A DNA stretch of 25,879 bases, from assembly GCA_036244975.1 (NCBI GenBank), contig BTTE01000038.1, positions 1-25,879 on the forward strand, read 5' to 3'. How positions within the stretch are numbered: position 1 is the stretch's first letter; every line of letters begins with the position of its first letter. Made by a program: the position numbers and the translations under genes. Of this stretch, positions 1-7,392 are shown in pieces. The DNA is from Sulfidibacterium sp036244975 (lineage in GTDB: Bacteria > Bacteroidota > Bacteroidia > Bacteroidales > F082). Under the pieces are notes generated by a model that did no database searches, had not been told where the DNA came from, and worked only from the letters and a program-made list of their open reading frames with translations.

Positions 1-109
1 TTAGGTTTGGGAAATGCAAAAACTTCAAAACTTCTTAAAAACAAGGGATGGAACAATTTGAAATAATATTTTACAACAATAATACTATTCGATTAAAAAT
101 TAATAACAT

Positions 110-2245
110 ATGAAGGTATACAAAACAAGTGAGATTAGGAATGTAGCGCTTATTGGCGGTGCCAAATCAGGAAAAACGACCCTGGCCGAAGCTATGTTAC
201 AGGAAGGAAACGTAATCAACAGGAAAGGTACCATAGAAGACAAAAATATGGTTTCCGACTATAAAACCATAGAACAGGAGAGAGAACATTCGGTTCACTC
301 CTCCCTGCTTCACTCCCTGTACGATAATAAAAAGATTAACCTGATTGATGTGCCCGGCTTTGCCGACTATGTGGGTGAAACCATTGCCGCATTGAACGTT
401 GCCGATACGGCTTTTCTGCTGATTAACACCCAGTCGGGAGTAGAAGCTACTACCGAAACAGCCTGGAGGCAAACAGTTGCTGCCAACAGTCCGGTTGTTT
501 TTGTTATGAACCAGATGGACCACCATGCCTCCAATTTTGATGATGCCGTAAATTCGGTAAAAGATTATTTTGGCGACAAAGCCACCATTGTCCAGTATCC
601 TGTAAACGCAGGCGAAAATTTTGATACAATTATCGATCTGGTATTAATGAAACAGTTGAAGTACAAAATCGGCGGCGGCGAAGCTGAAATTTCAGATATA
701 CCGGACAGCGAGAGGACCAAAGCCGAAGATTTGCATTTAAAACTTATCGAAAATGCTGCCGAAGGGGATGAGGCCCTCATGGAAAAATATTTTGAGAACG
801 ACACACTGACCATCGAAGAAATGCGCGAAGGGCTGCGTCTGGGGCTTATCACACGGGCTATTTTCCCGGTCATGGTCTCTTCAGCCAAACAGAGTATCGG
901 TGTAAGCCGGCTGCTCGACTTTATCAGCAAATCGTGCCCCTCACCTGAGGATATGCCGGGCAGAAAAACAACTGACGGAACAGAATTTCATTACGGTGCT
1001 GATGACCCGGCTGCCCTGTTTATCTTTAAAACCTCCATTGAACAACATCTTGGCGAAGTTTCCTTTTTTAAAGTATATGGCGGAGAGATTTCCGAAGGCA
1101 TGGACCTGATCAATCCCCGCACCGGAAACAAGGAACGGATTACCCAGTTGTTTATCCTCAATGGGAAAAACCGCGATAAAGTGGGAAAAGTAGAAGCCGG
1201 AGACATCGCCACGACCATTAAGCTGAAAGATGTTCAAACAGGCGACTCGTTACTTGACCCTAAAAAAGCAGATGCCGGTTTTGAACCTTTCACCCTGCCC
1301 AATCCGTTATATACCGTAGCCATTAAAGCTGTCAATTCGGCGGATGATGAAAAGCTGGGGGCCTTACTTAACGAAATGCATAAAACCGACCCCAGCCTTG
1401 GTATTGAGTTCTCACGTGAGCTGAAACAGCTTCTCGTAAAAAGTCAGGGTGAGTTTCATGTGAATACCGTAAAATGGTATCTCACCAAGGCCAACGGCTT
1501 GGAAGTGGAAATTTTTATTCCGAAAGTCCCTTATCGCGAAACCATTACCAAAATTGCCGATGCCAGTTACAGACACAAAAAACAATCAGGTGGATCAGGA
1601 CAGTTCGGTGAAGTGTACATGCGCATTCAGCCTTATGTGGAGGGTTATAAAAAGCCAACCGATTTTCCGGTTCGGGGCACCGAAGAACATGATCTTCCCT
1701 GGGGTGGTAAACTTATTTTCAACAATTGTGTTGTCGGAGGCGCCATTGATGCCCGTTTTATGCCGGCTATTATGAAAGGAATCATGGAACGTATGACCGA
1801 AGGGCCTCTTACAGGCTCGTATGCCCGCGATATCATCGTGTATGTTTACGATGGCAAGATGCATCCGGTCGATTCCAATGAAATTTCTTTCAAACTGGCC
1901 GGAAGAAATGCTTTTAGCATGGCTTTTAAAGACGCCTCTCCAAAAATCATGGAACCTGTTTACGACGTGGAGATTATTGTTCCGGAAGACATGATGGGCG
2001 CTGTGATGACTGACCTGCAAGGTCGTCGCGGAATGATCATGGGCATGGGCAGCAAAGGTAAAAACCAGGTTATCCGTGCCAAAGTACCGGGTGCCGAAAT
2101 GTCCAGATACGCTACTACACTTAGTTCCATCACTTCGGGAAGAGGTGTTTTTTCTATGACATTTGACCAATATCAGCAGGTTCCGGCTGATGTTCAGGAA
2201 AAGCTGCTGAAAGAATACGAAGCCTCACAAAACGAGGAAGATTAA
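110..2245 (+). CDS. EF-G2-like translation elongation factor (EF-G paralogue)
   Basis: This is a 711-residue translational GTPase with full EF-G architecture: G domain, domain II, and domains III-V including a domain IV loop near SGGSGQFGEV. The P-loop GGAKSGKT is at residues 16-23 and the base-recognition motif is NQMD at 134-137. The usual DTPGH motif reads DVPGF (80-84), so the catalytic histidine that activates water for GTP hydrolysis is Phe84. Switch I is also changed: the RGIT-type motif is REHS (58-61). This fits the Bacteroidota EF-G2 group, reported from Bacteroides to support translation with little or no GTPase activity during starvation, rather than housekeeping FusA. It starts at ATG without a clear ribosome binding site and appears monocistronic, followed at once by a hairpin. 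The EF-G family call is very secure; the EF-G2 role is inferred from the substitutions. Confidence 0.93.
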   Translation: MKVYKTSEIRNVALIGGAKSGKTTLAEAMLQEGNVINRKGTIEDKNMVSDYKTIEQEREHSVHSSLLHSLYDNKKINLIDVPGFADYVGETIAALNVADTAFLLINTQSGVEATTETAWRQTVAANSPVVFVMNQMDHHASNFDDAVNSVKDYFGDKATIVQYPVNAGENFDTIIDLVLMKQLKYKIGGGEAEISDIPDSERTKAEDLHLKLIENAAEGDEALMEKYFENDTLTIEEMREGLRLGLITRAIFPVMVSSAKQSIGVSRLLDFISKSCPSPEDMPGRKTTDGTEFHYGADDPAALFIFKTSIEQHLGEVSFFKVYGGEISEGMDLINPRTGNKERITQLFILNGKNRDKVGKVEAGDIATTIKLKDVQTGDSLLDPKKADAGFEPFTLPNPLYTVAIKAVNSADDEKLGALLNEMHKTDPSLGIEFSRELKQLLVKSQGEFHVNTVKWYLTKANGLEVEIFIPKVPYRETITKIADASYRHKKQSGGSGQFGEVYMRIQPYVEGYKKPTDFPVRGTEEHDLPWGGKLIFNNCVVGGAIDARFMPAIMKGIMERMTEGPLTGSYARDIIVYVYDGKMHPVDSNEISFKLAGRNAFSMAFKDASPKIMEPVYDVEIIVPEDMMGAVMTDLQGRRGMIMGMGSKGKNQVIRAKVPGAEMSRYATTLSSITSGRGVFSMTFDQYQQVPADVQEKLLKEYEASQNEED

Positions 2246-2275
2246 CCTGGAAAATACATGCATTTTCCAGGTTAA
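2242..2275 (+). terminator. Perfect 14-bp hairpin overlapping the EF-G2 stop codon
   Basis: TTAACCTGGAAAAT (2242-2255) and its exact complement (2262-2275) surround a 6-base loop, and the stop codon lies in the left arm. No T tract follows, so it is either a hairpin terminator of the U-poor kind or an mRNA 3'-end stabiliser. The rest of the gap to 2515 holds nothing I can assign. Confidence 0.6.
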
Positions 2276-2514
2276 GATTGGATTCAAAGCACAGAACGTG
2301 TTAACACTACGGTTTGTGCCGGAAGACGTGCCGTTTGCGTGAATGGTGAATAATGAACAGACATTGTCCCAATGGCTTGCAAAGAAATTTTGTGTTTTCT
2401 TAAGGGCTAACGTTGCAGATAGCCACAGTTTGTACGGATTATTTCTATAAAACGCTCTAACTTCCGGCCAGTCTTAACCTTCCGGATAATCTTCAAACAA
2501 AAGAAAAATTCAAA

Positions 2515-3813
2515 TTAATACTTCAGCAATTTACGGCTAAAGCTATGTCCGTTGGATTCCGTAAAGCGCAGGATGTAAAGCCCTTTGAGCAGGCTGCTCA
2601 CATCTATGGTTCGGTGTGAATGTCCTTTGGAAACGGAAAATTTCCGTTGCATAACCTTCTGGCCCAGCAGCGAGAAAACTTCCACTTTCAATGAAGTTAT
2701 TTTGGCAGCATCCACCTTGAAATTCAGTACATTGTTCACCGGATTAGTGAAATCCAACTGATCAATATCAGAATACATCTGCGGAACGCCAACAGGCTGG
2801 GTTACGGTAACTTTCAGGGTAACCGGAAGATGGTCGGAATTATTATAAAGCGCATTCAGCACGTTTGCCGGTACGGATGTATTGGCAGGCGGAGTATGAA
2901 GAAGGGATTCATTAAAATGTTTGCCATCTTGTCCTACCACATGAAAACTACCCGGAACATATTTTACGTTTTTATTCCCTGATTTTACATTATTGGAAAT
3001 CAAAATAAAATCGAAGCGGTCGTCCAGCCCGCCGGTGGAGAAACATCCATTACTGTAAGTGTGGGTACTTTGCGTCTGGTACATGGCATAAGTCGAATCG
3101 TTGTGCCAATCGCCCACCTCGTTTACCGGATCGTTAAACCGGATGGCTGTATCTTTGTAGTTTATAAACACCTGAAAAGCAGGCTCAGTATCCGTATAAA
3201 CATTAAAGTCGCCCATCATTAAATAATTTTCATTAGGATGGTGTGTGGCGATGTAAGCCATGGTGTTTCTGGCCATAATATTCCGCTTATCCTGATTTGT
3301 GGTGCTTCCGCCGGAATCACGTCCGGCTTTCAGATGCGCTACCACACTATAGATAAAAGTGGTATCTCCCTGATTCAGATTGGCTGACTTATAATACAGT
3401 TTATAAATATCAATATCGCGAATATCAGTTTGGGCAATGGTGTGTCCGGCTTCTCCGAGTTTGTTTTTGTTGTAATAAAGTACGTTCATGGTGTACTGAT
3501 ACCCATTCGACAGCGTATCGGAAGCTTTGGCATAATAATCCACGCCATCAGTATTCAGGCCTTTGTTCAGCAGATAATCGTGGTAAGAGCGTTTTGTTGC
3601 CATTTCGTTTACCGAGATAATATCCGGTTTGACATAATGCACAATAATAGCGTCATATCCGGTTTTACGGGCTACGTTGTTGATACTTGAAGGACAATAA
3701 CTGGGGAAGTTTCCGTAATTCAAAAGATTGTATTGCAAAAAAGTGAGGGTATCCTGTGCCTTGGCGGTGAGGGTTCCGAGAATAATAAATAACCAAAGTA
3801 GCAATTTTTTCAT
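2515..3813 (-). CDS. Secreted endonuclease/exonuclease/phosphatase-fold protein with T9SS sorting domain
   Basis: This 432-residue exported protein has a signal peptide at 1-19 (KLLLWLFIILGTLTAKA), an endonuclease/exonuclease/phosphatase (EEP) domain at about 22-338, and a C-terminal type A type IX secretion sorting domain at about 352-432 ending in GLYILRF and SRKLLKY. EEP hallmarks are visible: Glu70 in VNEM (metal ligand), His160 in VVAHLKAG, Asp202 and Asn204 in GDFN, and Asp327-His328 in SDHLP. The enzyme would cleave a phosphodiester or phosphomonoester on the cell surface or outside the cell. The substrate cannot be told; DNA/RNA and phospholipid or inositol phosphates are all known in the superfamily. 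A perfect -7 element lies 16-23 bases upstream of the start and the gene seems monocistronic. Confidence 0.88.
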   Translation of the reverse strand: MKKLLLWLFIILGTLTAKAQDTLTFLQYNLLNYGNFPSYCPSSINNVARKTGYDAIIVHYVKPDIISVNEMATKRSYHDYLLNKGLNTDGVDYYAKASDTLSNGYQYTMNVLYYNKNKLGEAGHTIAQTDIRDIDIYKLYYKSANLNQGDTTFIYSVVAHLKAGRDSGGSTTNQDKRNIMARNTMAYIATHHPNENYLMMGDFNVYTDTEPAFQVFINYKDTAIRFNDPVNEVGDWHNDSTYAMYQTQSTHTYSNGCFSTGGLDDRFDFILISNNVKSGNKNVKYVPGSFHVVGQDGKHFNESLLHTPPANTSVPANVLNALYNNSDHLPVTLKVTVTQPVGVPQMYSDIDQLDFTNPVNNVLNFKVDAAKITSLKVEVFSLLGQKVMQRKFSVSKGHSHRTIDVSSLLKGLYILRFTESNGHSFSRKLLKY

Positions 3814-3829
3814 AGATCGAAAATTTCTG

Positions 3830-3837
3830 CAAAATTA
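3830..3837 (-). promoter_or_regulatory. Bacteroidota -7 element of the EEP gene
   Basis: On the minus strand TAATTTTG matches TAnnTTTG perfectly, placing transcription start roughly 10 bases before the ATG. No convincing -33 TTTG was seen. Confidence 0.5.
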
Positions 3838-3938
3838 AGGAATACACAGGAATTCAGATTGGTAATTTCCGTAAAACCAACAATTTTAAAGAAGCTTTAA
3901 GATTCTTTCACACACATAAAAAAGCCGAAACGATAAAA

Positions 3939-4220
3939 TCAATGCTCTGCTTCCATTTTCACAGCGGCTTTCCGCTTTTTATAATATCGTGCCCCCGCAT
4001 ACTGCCCCAAAAAGAAGGCCCCCACCAAAAAAGGATAGGTATAAAGCTGGAAACCGAGTTTAAAATGGAAACGAAGAAAAATAATCAAAGGGATGGGTAA
4101 ATGTACCGCAAGAAACCACCGCCACGAAAATTTTTTCACCGAGGCCCGCCAGTAACCCCAGGGTATGTTAAAGAAAAAAGTAATCAGTGTAACTATTCCG
4201 AGGTTAATATATGTTTGCAT
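3939..4220 (-). CDS. Small conserved-looking membrane protein, 93 aa
   Basis: I do not recognise this protein by name. It has three hydrophobic stretches (about residues 5-25, 37-50 and 58-78) separated by basic, aromatic loops such as RASVKKFSWRWF, and a lysine-rich tail (YYKKRKAAVKMEAEH). That suggests a small inner-membrane protein with positive cytoplasmic loops. The start ATG follows a 19-base leader after a perfect -7 element, and codon use resembles the neighbours, so I take it as a real gene. It is not obviously co-transcribed with the EEP gene downstream, which has its own promoter. No function is assigned. Confidence 0.7.
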   Translation of the reverse strand: MQTYINLGIVTLITFFFNIPWGYWRASVKKFSWRWFLAVHLPIPLIIFLRFHFKLGFQLYTYPFLVGAFFLGQYAGARYYKKRKAAVKMEAEH

Positions 4221-4239
4221 AAAGATATTTTTAAGACGG

Positions 4240-4247
4240 CAAAATTA
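4240..4247 (-). promoter_or_regulatory. Bacteroidota -7 element of the 93-aa membrane protein gene
   Basis: TAATTTTG on the minus strand, an exact TAnnTTTG match, 19 bases before the start codon. Confidence 0.5.
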
Positions 4248-4284
4248 ATGAGAAATGTTCTAAATAATTATTTTTAAAGCAAAT

Positions 4285-4419
4285 TTAACGCTCTTTCCGT
4301 CCGAAAAGCCGGAAACGGGGTAGTAACCAAATCAAGGTAATAATACCCGGAATTTTATCCAAAATATCTCTGTGTTTGCGGGTTGGAACATTAAAGCTAA
4401 TGGACAATAAAGTTGCCAT
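4285..4419 (-). CDS. Possible 44-aa small membrane protein
   Basis: This is a complete ATG-to-TAA frame. The product starts MATLLSISFNVPTRKH, has one hydrophobic segment (IPGIITLIWLLP, about 25-36) and ends in a strongly basic tail (RFRLFGRKER). The mix of a short helix and flanking positive charge is what a small single-span membrane protein would show and is unlike random translation. I see no clear -7 element or ribosome binding site, so it could instead be the 3' remnant of a larger gene, although an in-frame stop lies only six codons before the ATG. It lies on the same strand as, and 64 bp upstream of, the 93-aa membrane protein gene. Function unknown. Confidence 0.35.
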   Translation of the reverse strand: MATLLSISFNVPTRKHRDILDKIPGIITLIWLLPRFRLFGRKER

Positions 4420-4491
4420 GAATCCGAATCCGGTGATTCAGTTTCTGAATAAACCGGTAAAATTCCCACGCCGGCTTGTTTACCGATTATT

Positions 4492-4499
4492 TACTTTTG
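4492..4499 (+). promoter_or_regulatory. -7 element abutting the DUF3109 start codon
   Basis: TACTTTTG matches TAnnTTTG exactly and ends four bases before the ATG at 4504. Transcription would begin at about the start codon, giving a leaderless or nearly leaderless mRNA. Confidence 0.55.
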
Positions 4500-4503
4500 C
4501 AGT

Positions 4504-5073
4504 ATGATAATCGTTGATGATACGCTCATTTCGGAAGACCTGAAAAACATTTATTTTTCTTGTAACCTGTCACAATGCAAAGGTAATTGCTGTGTGGAAG
4601 GTGATGCCGGTGCCCCGTTGGAAGAAGAGGAGATTGCCATTTTGGAAGACGGCCTCAACGAGATAAAACCTTACATGGCAAAAGCCGGCCTCGAAGTGGT
4701 GGAGACGACCGGCATTTTCGATTACGATGTGGATGGCGGGTATGTTACCCCTTTGGTGAGTGACCGCGAATGTGCTTTTGTCCGGTTTGAAAACGGCATC
4801 AGCTATTGTGCCATTGAAAAAGCCTGGTTAGAAGGGAAGATAAATTTCCAAAAGCCCGTCTCATGCCACCTTTATCCGGTCAGGTTGTCAAAACTGACCC
4901 GCCACACGGCGATTAACTACGACCATTGGGACATTTGCAAAACCGCCCTGCTAAAAGGGAGACAAGACAGTATGCCGCTTTACAAATATCTGAAAACCCC
5001 GTTAATCAGGAAGTTTGGAGAAAAATGGTATCAAAAGCTGGAGCAAGTCATCGAAAACGACTGCTCCCAATAA
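4504..5073 (+). CDS. DUF3109 family cysteine-rich protein
   Basis: This 189-residue protein belongs to the DUF3109 family, widespread in Bacteroidota and of unknown biochemical function. Cysteines are at 20, 25, 29, 30, 90, 102, 121, 145 and 187. The N-terminal C-x4-C-x3-CC cluster followed by spaced Cys (DREC, SYCAIE, SCHLYPVR, DICK) resembles the CxxCxxxC metal-binding YkgJ-type proteins, so zinc or iron binding is plausible but not shown. The length is typical of the family. Its likely leaderless start follows a perfect -7 element, and it converges on the ferritin gene with only 13 bp between the two stop codons. Confidence 0.85.
   Translation: MIIVDDTLISEDLKNIYFSCNLSQCKGNCCVEGDAGAPLEEEEIAILEDGLNEIKPYMAKAGLEVVETTGIFDYDVDGGYVTPLVSDRECAFVRFENGISYCAIEKAWLEGKINFQKPVSCHLYPVRLSKLTRHTAINYDHWDICKTALLKGRQDSMPLYKYLKTPLIRKFGEKWYQKLEQVIENDCSQ
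5040..5067 (+). terminator. Hairpin at the DUF3109/ferritin convergent junction (candidate)
   Basis: GGAGCA-a-GTC pairs with GAC-TGCTCC around a 9-base loop. It lies inside the last codons of the DUF3109 gene, just before the convergent ferritin 3' end, and there is no T tract. It may serve both directions or be chance. Confidence 0.28.
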
Positions 5074-5086
5074 TGTCTTTGCTCCA

Positions 5087-5599
5087 TCAGGCGTTGCCAC
5101 CTGCGTTACTCTGCACCATGGCTTCCAGCTCTTTATCGATGTGGAACATCCCCGCTTTGTCTTTCCCGACAAGTTTTATTTTATCGAGAATGGTACGCAT
5201 CGTGTTCTCTTCTTCCAGCTGCTCAGCGATGTACCACTGAAGGAAATTACCGGAGGTATAATCTTTTTCCACTACTGTCAGGCCGTAAAGCTCGTTAATG
5301 GATGTGGTAACAAACTCCTCGTGGGCCAAAACCTGTGTAAAAACATCTTCGAGAGTGTTAAATTCAGCTTTAGGCGCTTCCAGCTTGTACAAAGCTGCTT
5401 TCCCACCGCGCTCGTTGACGTAATGAATTATTTTCATTTGATGCATCCGCTCTTCATTGGCGTGGTTGTATAAAAAGGTGGCAGCACCGGGATAACCATT
5501 CACTTCACACCAGATAGCCATGGCAAGGTATAAACGAGCCGAGAACTCCTCTTTCCGGGCTTGCTCGTTAAGTGTCGTTTCTACATTTTTGTTTATCAT
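5087..5599 (-). CDS. ftnA: Ferritin (bacterial non-haem FtnA type)
   Basis: This 170-residue four-helix ferritin stores iron as ferric mineral in a 24-subunit cytoplasmic cage. The ferroxidase residues match E. coli FtnA numbering: Glu17, Glu50, His53, Glu94, Gln127 and Glu130, with Tyr24 conserved. The FLQWY..EQ block at 119-127 is also typical. There is no haem-ligating Met of bacterioferritin at the expected place, which supports FtnA. The ATG is preceded on its own strand by a perfect -7 element 24 bases upstream. No Fur-like palindrome was apparent there. The gene stands alone, convergent with DUF3109. Confidence 0.95.
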   Translation of the reverse strand: MINKNVETTLNEQARKEEFSARLYLAMAIWCEVNGYPGAATFLYNHANEERMHQMKIIHYVNERGGKAALYKLEAPKAEFNTLEDVFTQVLAHEEFVTTSINELYGLTVVEKDYTSGNFLQWYIAEQLEEENTMRTILDKIKLVGKDKAGMFHIDKELEAMVQSNAGGNA

Positions 5600-5623
5600 G
5601 ATTCTGAGTTTTTAATTTTACAG

Positions 5624-5631
5624 CAAAAGTA
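5624..5631 (-). promoter_or_regulatory. Ferritin -7 promoter element
   Basis: TACTTTTG on the minus strand is a perfect TAnnTTTG. It leaves a leader of about 18 bases before the ferritin ATG. The rest of 5632-5810 shows no gene or clear signal. Confidence 0.55.
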
Positions 5632-5810
5632 ATGAATTCGGGGAAAGGGGACAGCCAATATTTTGAAGTACCAACATTAATTCATGACTTTGTAAATCTG
5701 CCTTTAGCGGATTTTTAGCGAATGATAAATCTTTTGAAATCAAACAAATATTCTTTTTCAGTATCTTAAAATATCATTTAGTCCGGAAAAGGAAGGATGC
5801 AAAGAACTCA

Positions 5811-5842
5811 AAAAAAATTGCCCCGTTAGAGGCAATTTTTTT
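5811..5842 (-). terminator. Rho-independent terminator of the zinc-ribbon membrane protein gene
   Basis: AAAAAAATTGCC (5811-5822) and its perfect complement GGCAATTTTTTT (5831-5842) enclose an 8-base loop. Read on the minus strand the stem begins in the stop codon of the 5841-6161 gene and ends in seven Ts, a classic intrinsic terminator. Confidence 0.8.
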
Positions 5843-6161
5843 AAGCAAGGGATAGCCGTTTATAGAGTTTTGTTAGCTTATGGGGGTTTTCAAATTTTAT
5901 CAATTTAACTTTTTTCCCTTTCTCCTGACATATCGGGCAATGCTTCAGTTTGACAGGGTAAATGTATTCGCACTCCTCACAATAATAATAATGAATTCTC
6001 ACCGCTTTGTGCTTCACTTTAAACAAAAGGAACAATCCGTAAAGGGGCGTAAGAAAGAGGCTTAGTAAGAATATCTTCAGCCCTTCGCTGTGCCACTCAA
6101 TGCCTATGACGGTCACTAGAAACGTAATAATTAAATAAATTCCAATGGCTATAATGAGCAT
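5841..6161 (-). CDS. Small membrane protein with C-terminal zinc ribbon
   Basis: This 106-residue protein has two hydrophobic helices at about 2-22 and 28-47, followed by a cytoplasmic-looking zinc-ribbon segment with CEEC (61-64) and CPIC (75-78), then a basic tail. Four correctly spaced cysteines (CxxC-x10-CxxC) argue for one bound zinc. I do not recognise a named family. Similar membrane-plus-ribbon proteins are often accessory or sensor-like, but no function can be claimed. An intrinsic terminator starts within its stop codon, supporting a real transcription unit. The promoter may be the imperfect -7 (TAAAATTG, 6204-6211), which overlaps a 12-bp palindrome. Confidence 0.7.
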   Translation of the reverse strand: MLIIAIGIYLIITFLVTVIGIEWHSEGLKIFLLSLFLTPLYGLFLLFKVKHKAVRIHYYYCEECEYIYPVKLKHCPICQEKGKKVKLIKFENPHKLTKLYKRLSLA

Positions 6162-6195
6162 AACTTTTTTATTTCGTTACCCACCCTATGCAATT

Positions 6196-6211
6196 ATTGT
6201 GCACAATTTTA
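6196..6211 (-). promoter_or_regulatory. 12-bp palindrome overlapping a weak -7 element
   Basis: ATTGTGCACAAT (6196-6207) is a perfect palindrome. It overlaps TAAAATTG read on the minus strand (6204-6211, one mismatch to TAnnTTTG), upstream of the zinc-ribbon membrane protein gene. The placement suits a repressor operator; this is inference. The rest of 6208-6405 has only short GC-rich inverted repeats and no gene. Confidence 0.3.
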
Positions 6212-6405
6212 CAACAGGCTATTACACAACTATTTGTAATTGCAGTAATGACTTTAATAAGAAATTTTTTGGCTGTATTCAGAGAGCAACTTTCCGATTT
6301 CGGAAGGTTCTTTCCTCTGTTAGACATAATGGTCGTAATTGTTTTCATCTTTTGTCCGGCGCCGGCTTTCGGCGTTGGCCAGCACTTGCAACTTTTGTAC
6401 GTCGG

Positions 6406-7392
6406 TTATTGTGAAATATGCAGGACAGACAAACCCTTGTTCACCGAGCCAAACCAAATATCTCCGTTATCGGCTTTCAGTATGGCGGTGGTCCAGTTAG
6501 CCGCCAGCCCGTTGGCGGTAGTGTAAGTTTTTATGGAGGAACTATTGTAACGTGAAACGCCAAACTGTGTTCCGAACCACATAGTGCCGTTGTCATCTTC
6601 TGCCATGGATTCAATCTGGTTATAAATCAGCCCATCTTTTGTGGTAAGGCTCATTTGATTACCGGAGCTGTCGTAGCGAAGGACACCGGCCATAGTTCCA
6701 AACCAGACATCATTTTGCGTATCTTCAAAAACCACAAAAATGTAATTAGCCAACGCTTTTTGTGAAAGATAGGTTGTCCACACACCGTTATAAAACTCCG
6801 AAACTCCGTATTCCGTTCCAAACCATTTGTGTTGAAGCTTGTCCACCATTACCGACCGCACATAATTATTTACCAGTGATTTACCACCCGTTTTTTCATA
6901 ATAGGTCCACTTTTGGCCATCAAAGGCAGAGACCCCCTTTCCGGTACCTATCCAAATAGTATTTTGATTGTCAACAGCAATAGAATAGACATTGTTTGAG
7001 ATTAATCCGTTTTTGGTGGTAAAATTGGTAAAGTGTTGTCCATCAAATTTTGAAACACCATAAGATGTCCCTAACCATACATTTCCCGATTTATCCACAG
7101 CGATGGCCGTAATATCATGGTAAATCAATCCGCTGTTCTCCTGCCAGTTTGTAAAACTTTTTCCATCGAATTTAGAAAAGCCATATTTCGTTCCAATCCA
7201 GATGTTTCCTTTGGCATCCTTTGTCAGGCAGGTTATTTCATTGTTAATCAGCCCGGAATTAGAAGAAGAGTAATAAATCCATTTTTCAGAAGGCCCGGGA
7301 CCAGGATTTTTGTTGCACGAAACGACAGCCAAAAGCATCACCGCCAACAGGATAACCAAACTAAAACCAATATGGTTCAGCCTATTTTTCAT
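6406..7392 (-). CDS. Lipoprotein with seven two-component-regulator propeller repeats
   Basis: This 328-residue protein has an N-terminal hydrophobic stretch ending in a lipobox-like AVVSC (Cys26 would be lipidated). Seven Reg_prop-type repeats of roughly 42 residues follow, each carrying an (I/V/M)W(I/L/F)GT..G(V/F)S.(F/Y) core, for example IWIGTKYGFSKFDG and VWFGTMAGVLRYDS. Seven blades are enough for one closed beta-propeller. In Bacteroidota the same repeats usually form the periplasmic sensor of hybrid two-component systems, typically 14 repeats plus a Y_Y_Y domain and a kinase. Here there is no Y_Y_Y domain, membrane helix or kinase, so it is a stand-alone lipoprotein. Its ATG lies inside the end of udk (11-bp overlap), implying translational coupling. 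Confidence 0.85.
   Translation of the reverse strand: MKNRLNHIGFSLVILLAVMLLAVVSCNKNPGPGPSEKWIYYSSSNSGLINNEITCLTKDAKGNIWIGTKYGFSKFDGKSFTNWQENSGLIYHDITAIAVDKSGNVWLGTSYGVSKFDGQHFTNFTTKNGLISNNVYSIAVDNQNTIWIGTGKGVSAFDGQKWTYYEKTGGKSLVNNYVRSVMVDKLQHKWFGTEYGVSEFYNGVWTTYLSQKALANYIFVVFEDTQNDVWFGTMAGVLRYDSSGNQMSLTTKDGLIYNQIESMAEDDNGTMWFGTQFGVSRYNSSSIKTYTTANGLAANWTTAILKADNGDIWFGSVNKGLSVLHISQ

Noticed and set aside
1595..2170. 191-codon antisense frame inside the EF-G2 gene
   Set aside because: It overlaps strongly conserved EF-G domains IV-V, is His/Ser/Arg-rich shadow translation and has no promoter.
2343..2450. 35-aa plus-strand ORF after EF-G2
   Set aside because: An in-frame TGA immediately precedes the ATG and no promoter or recognisable protein feature is present.
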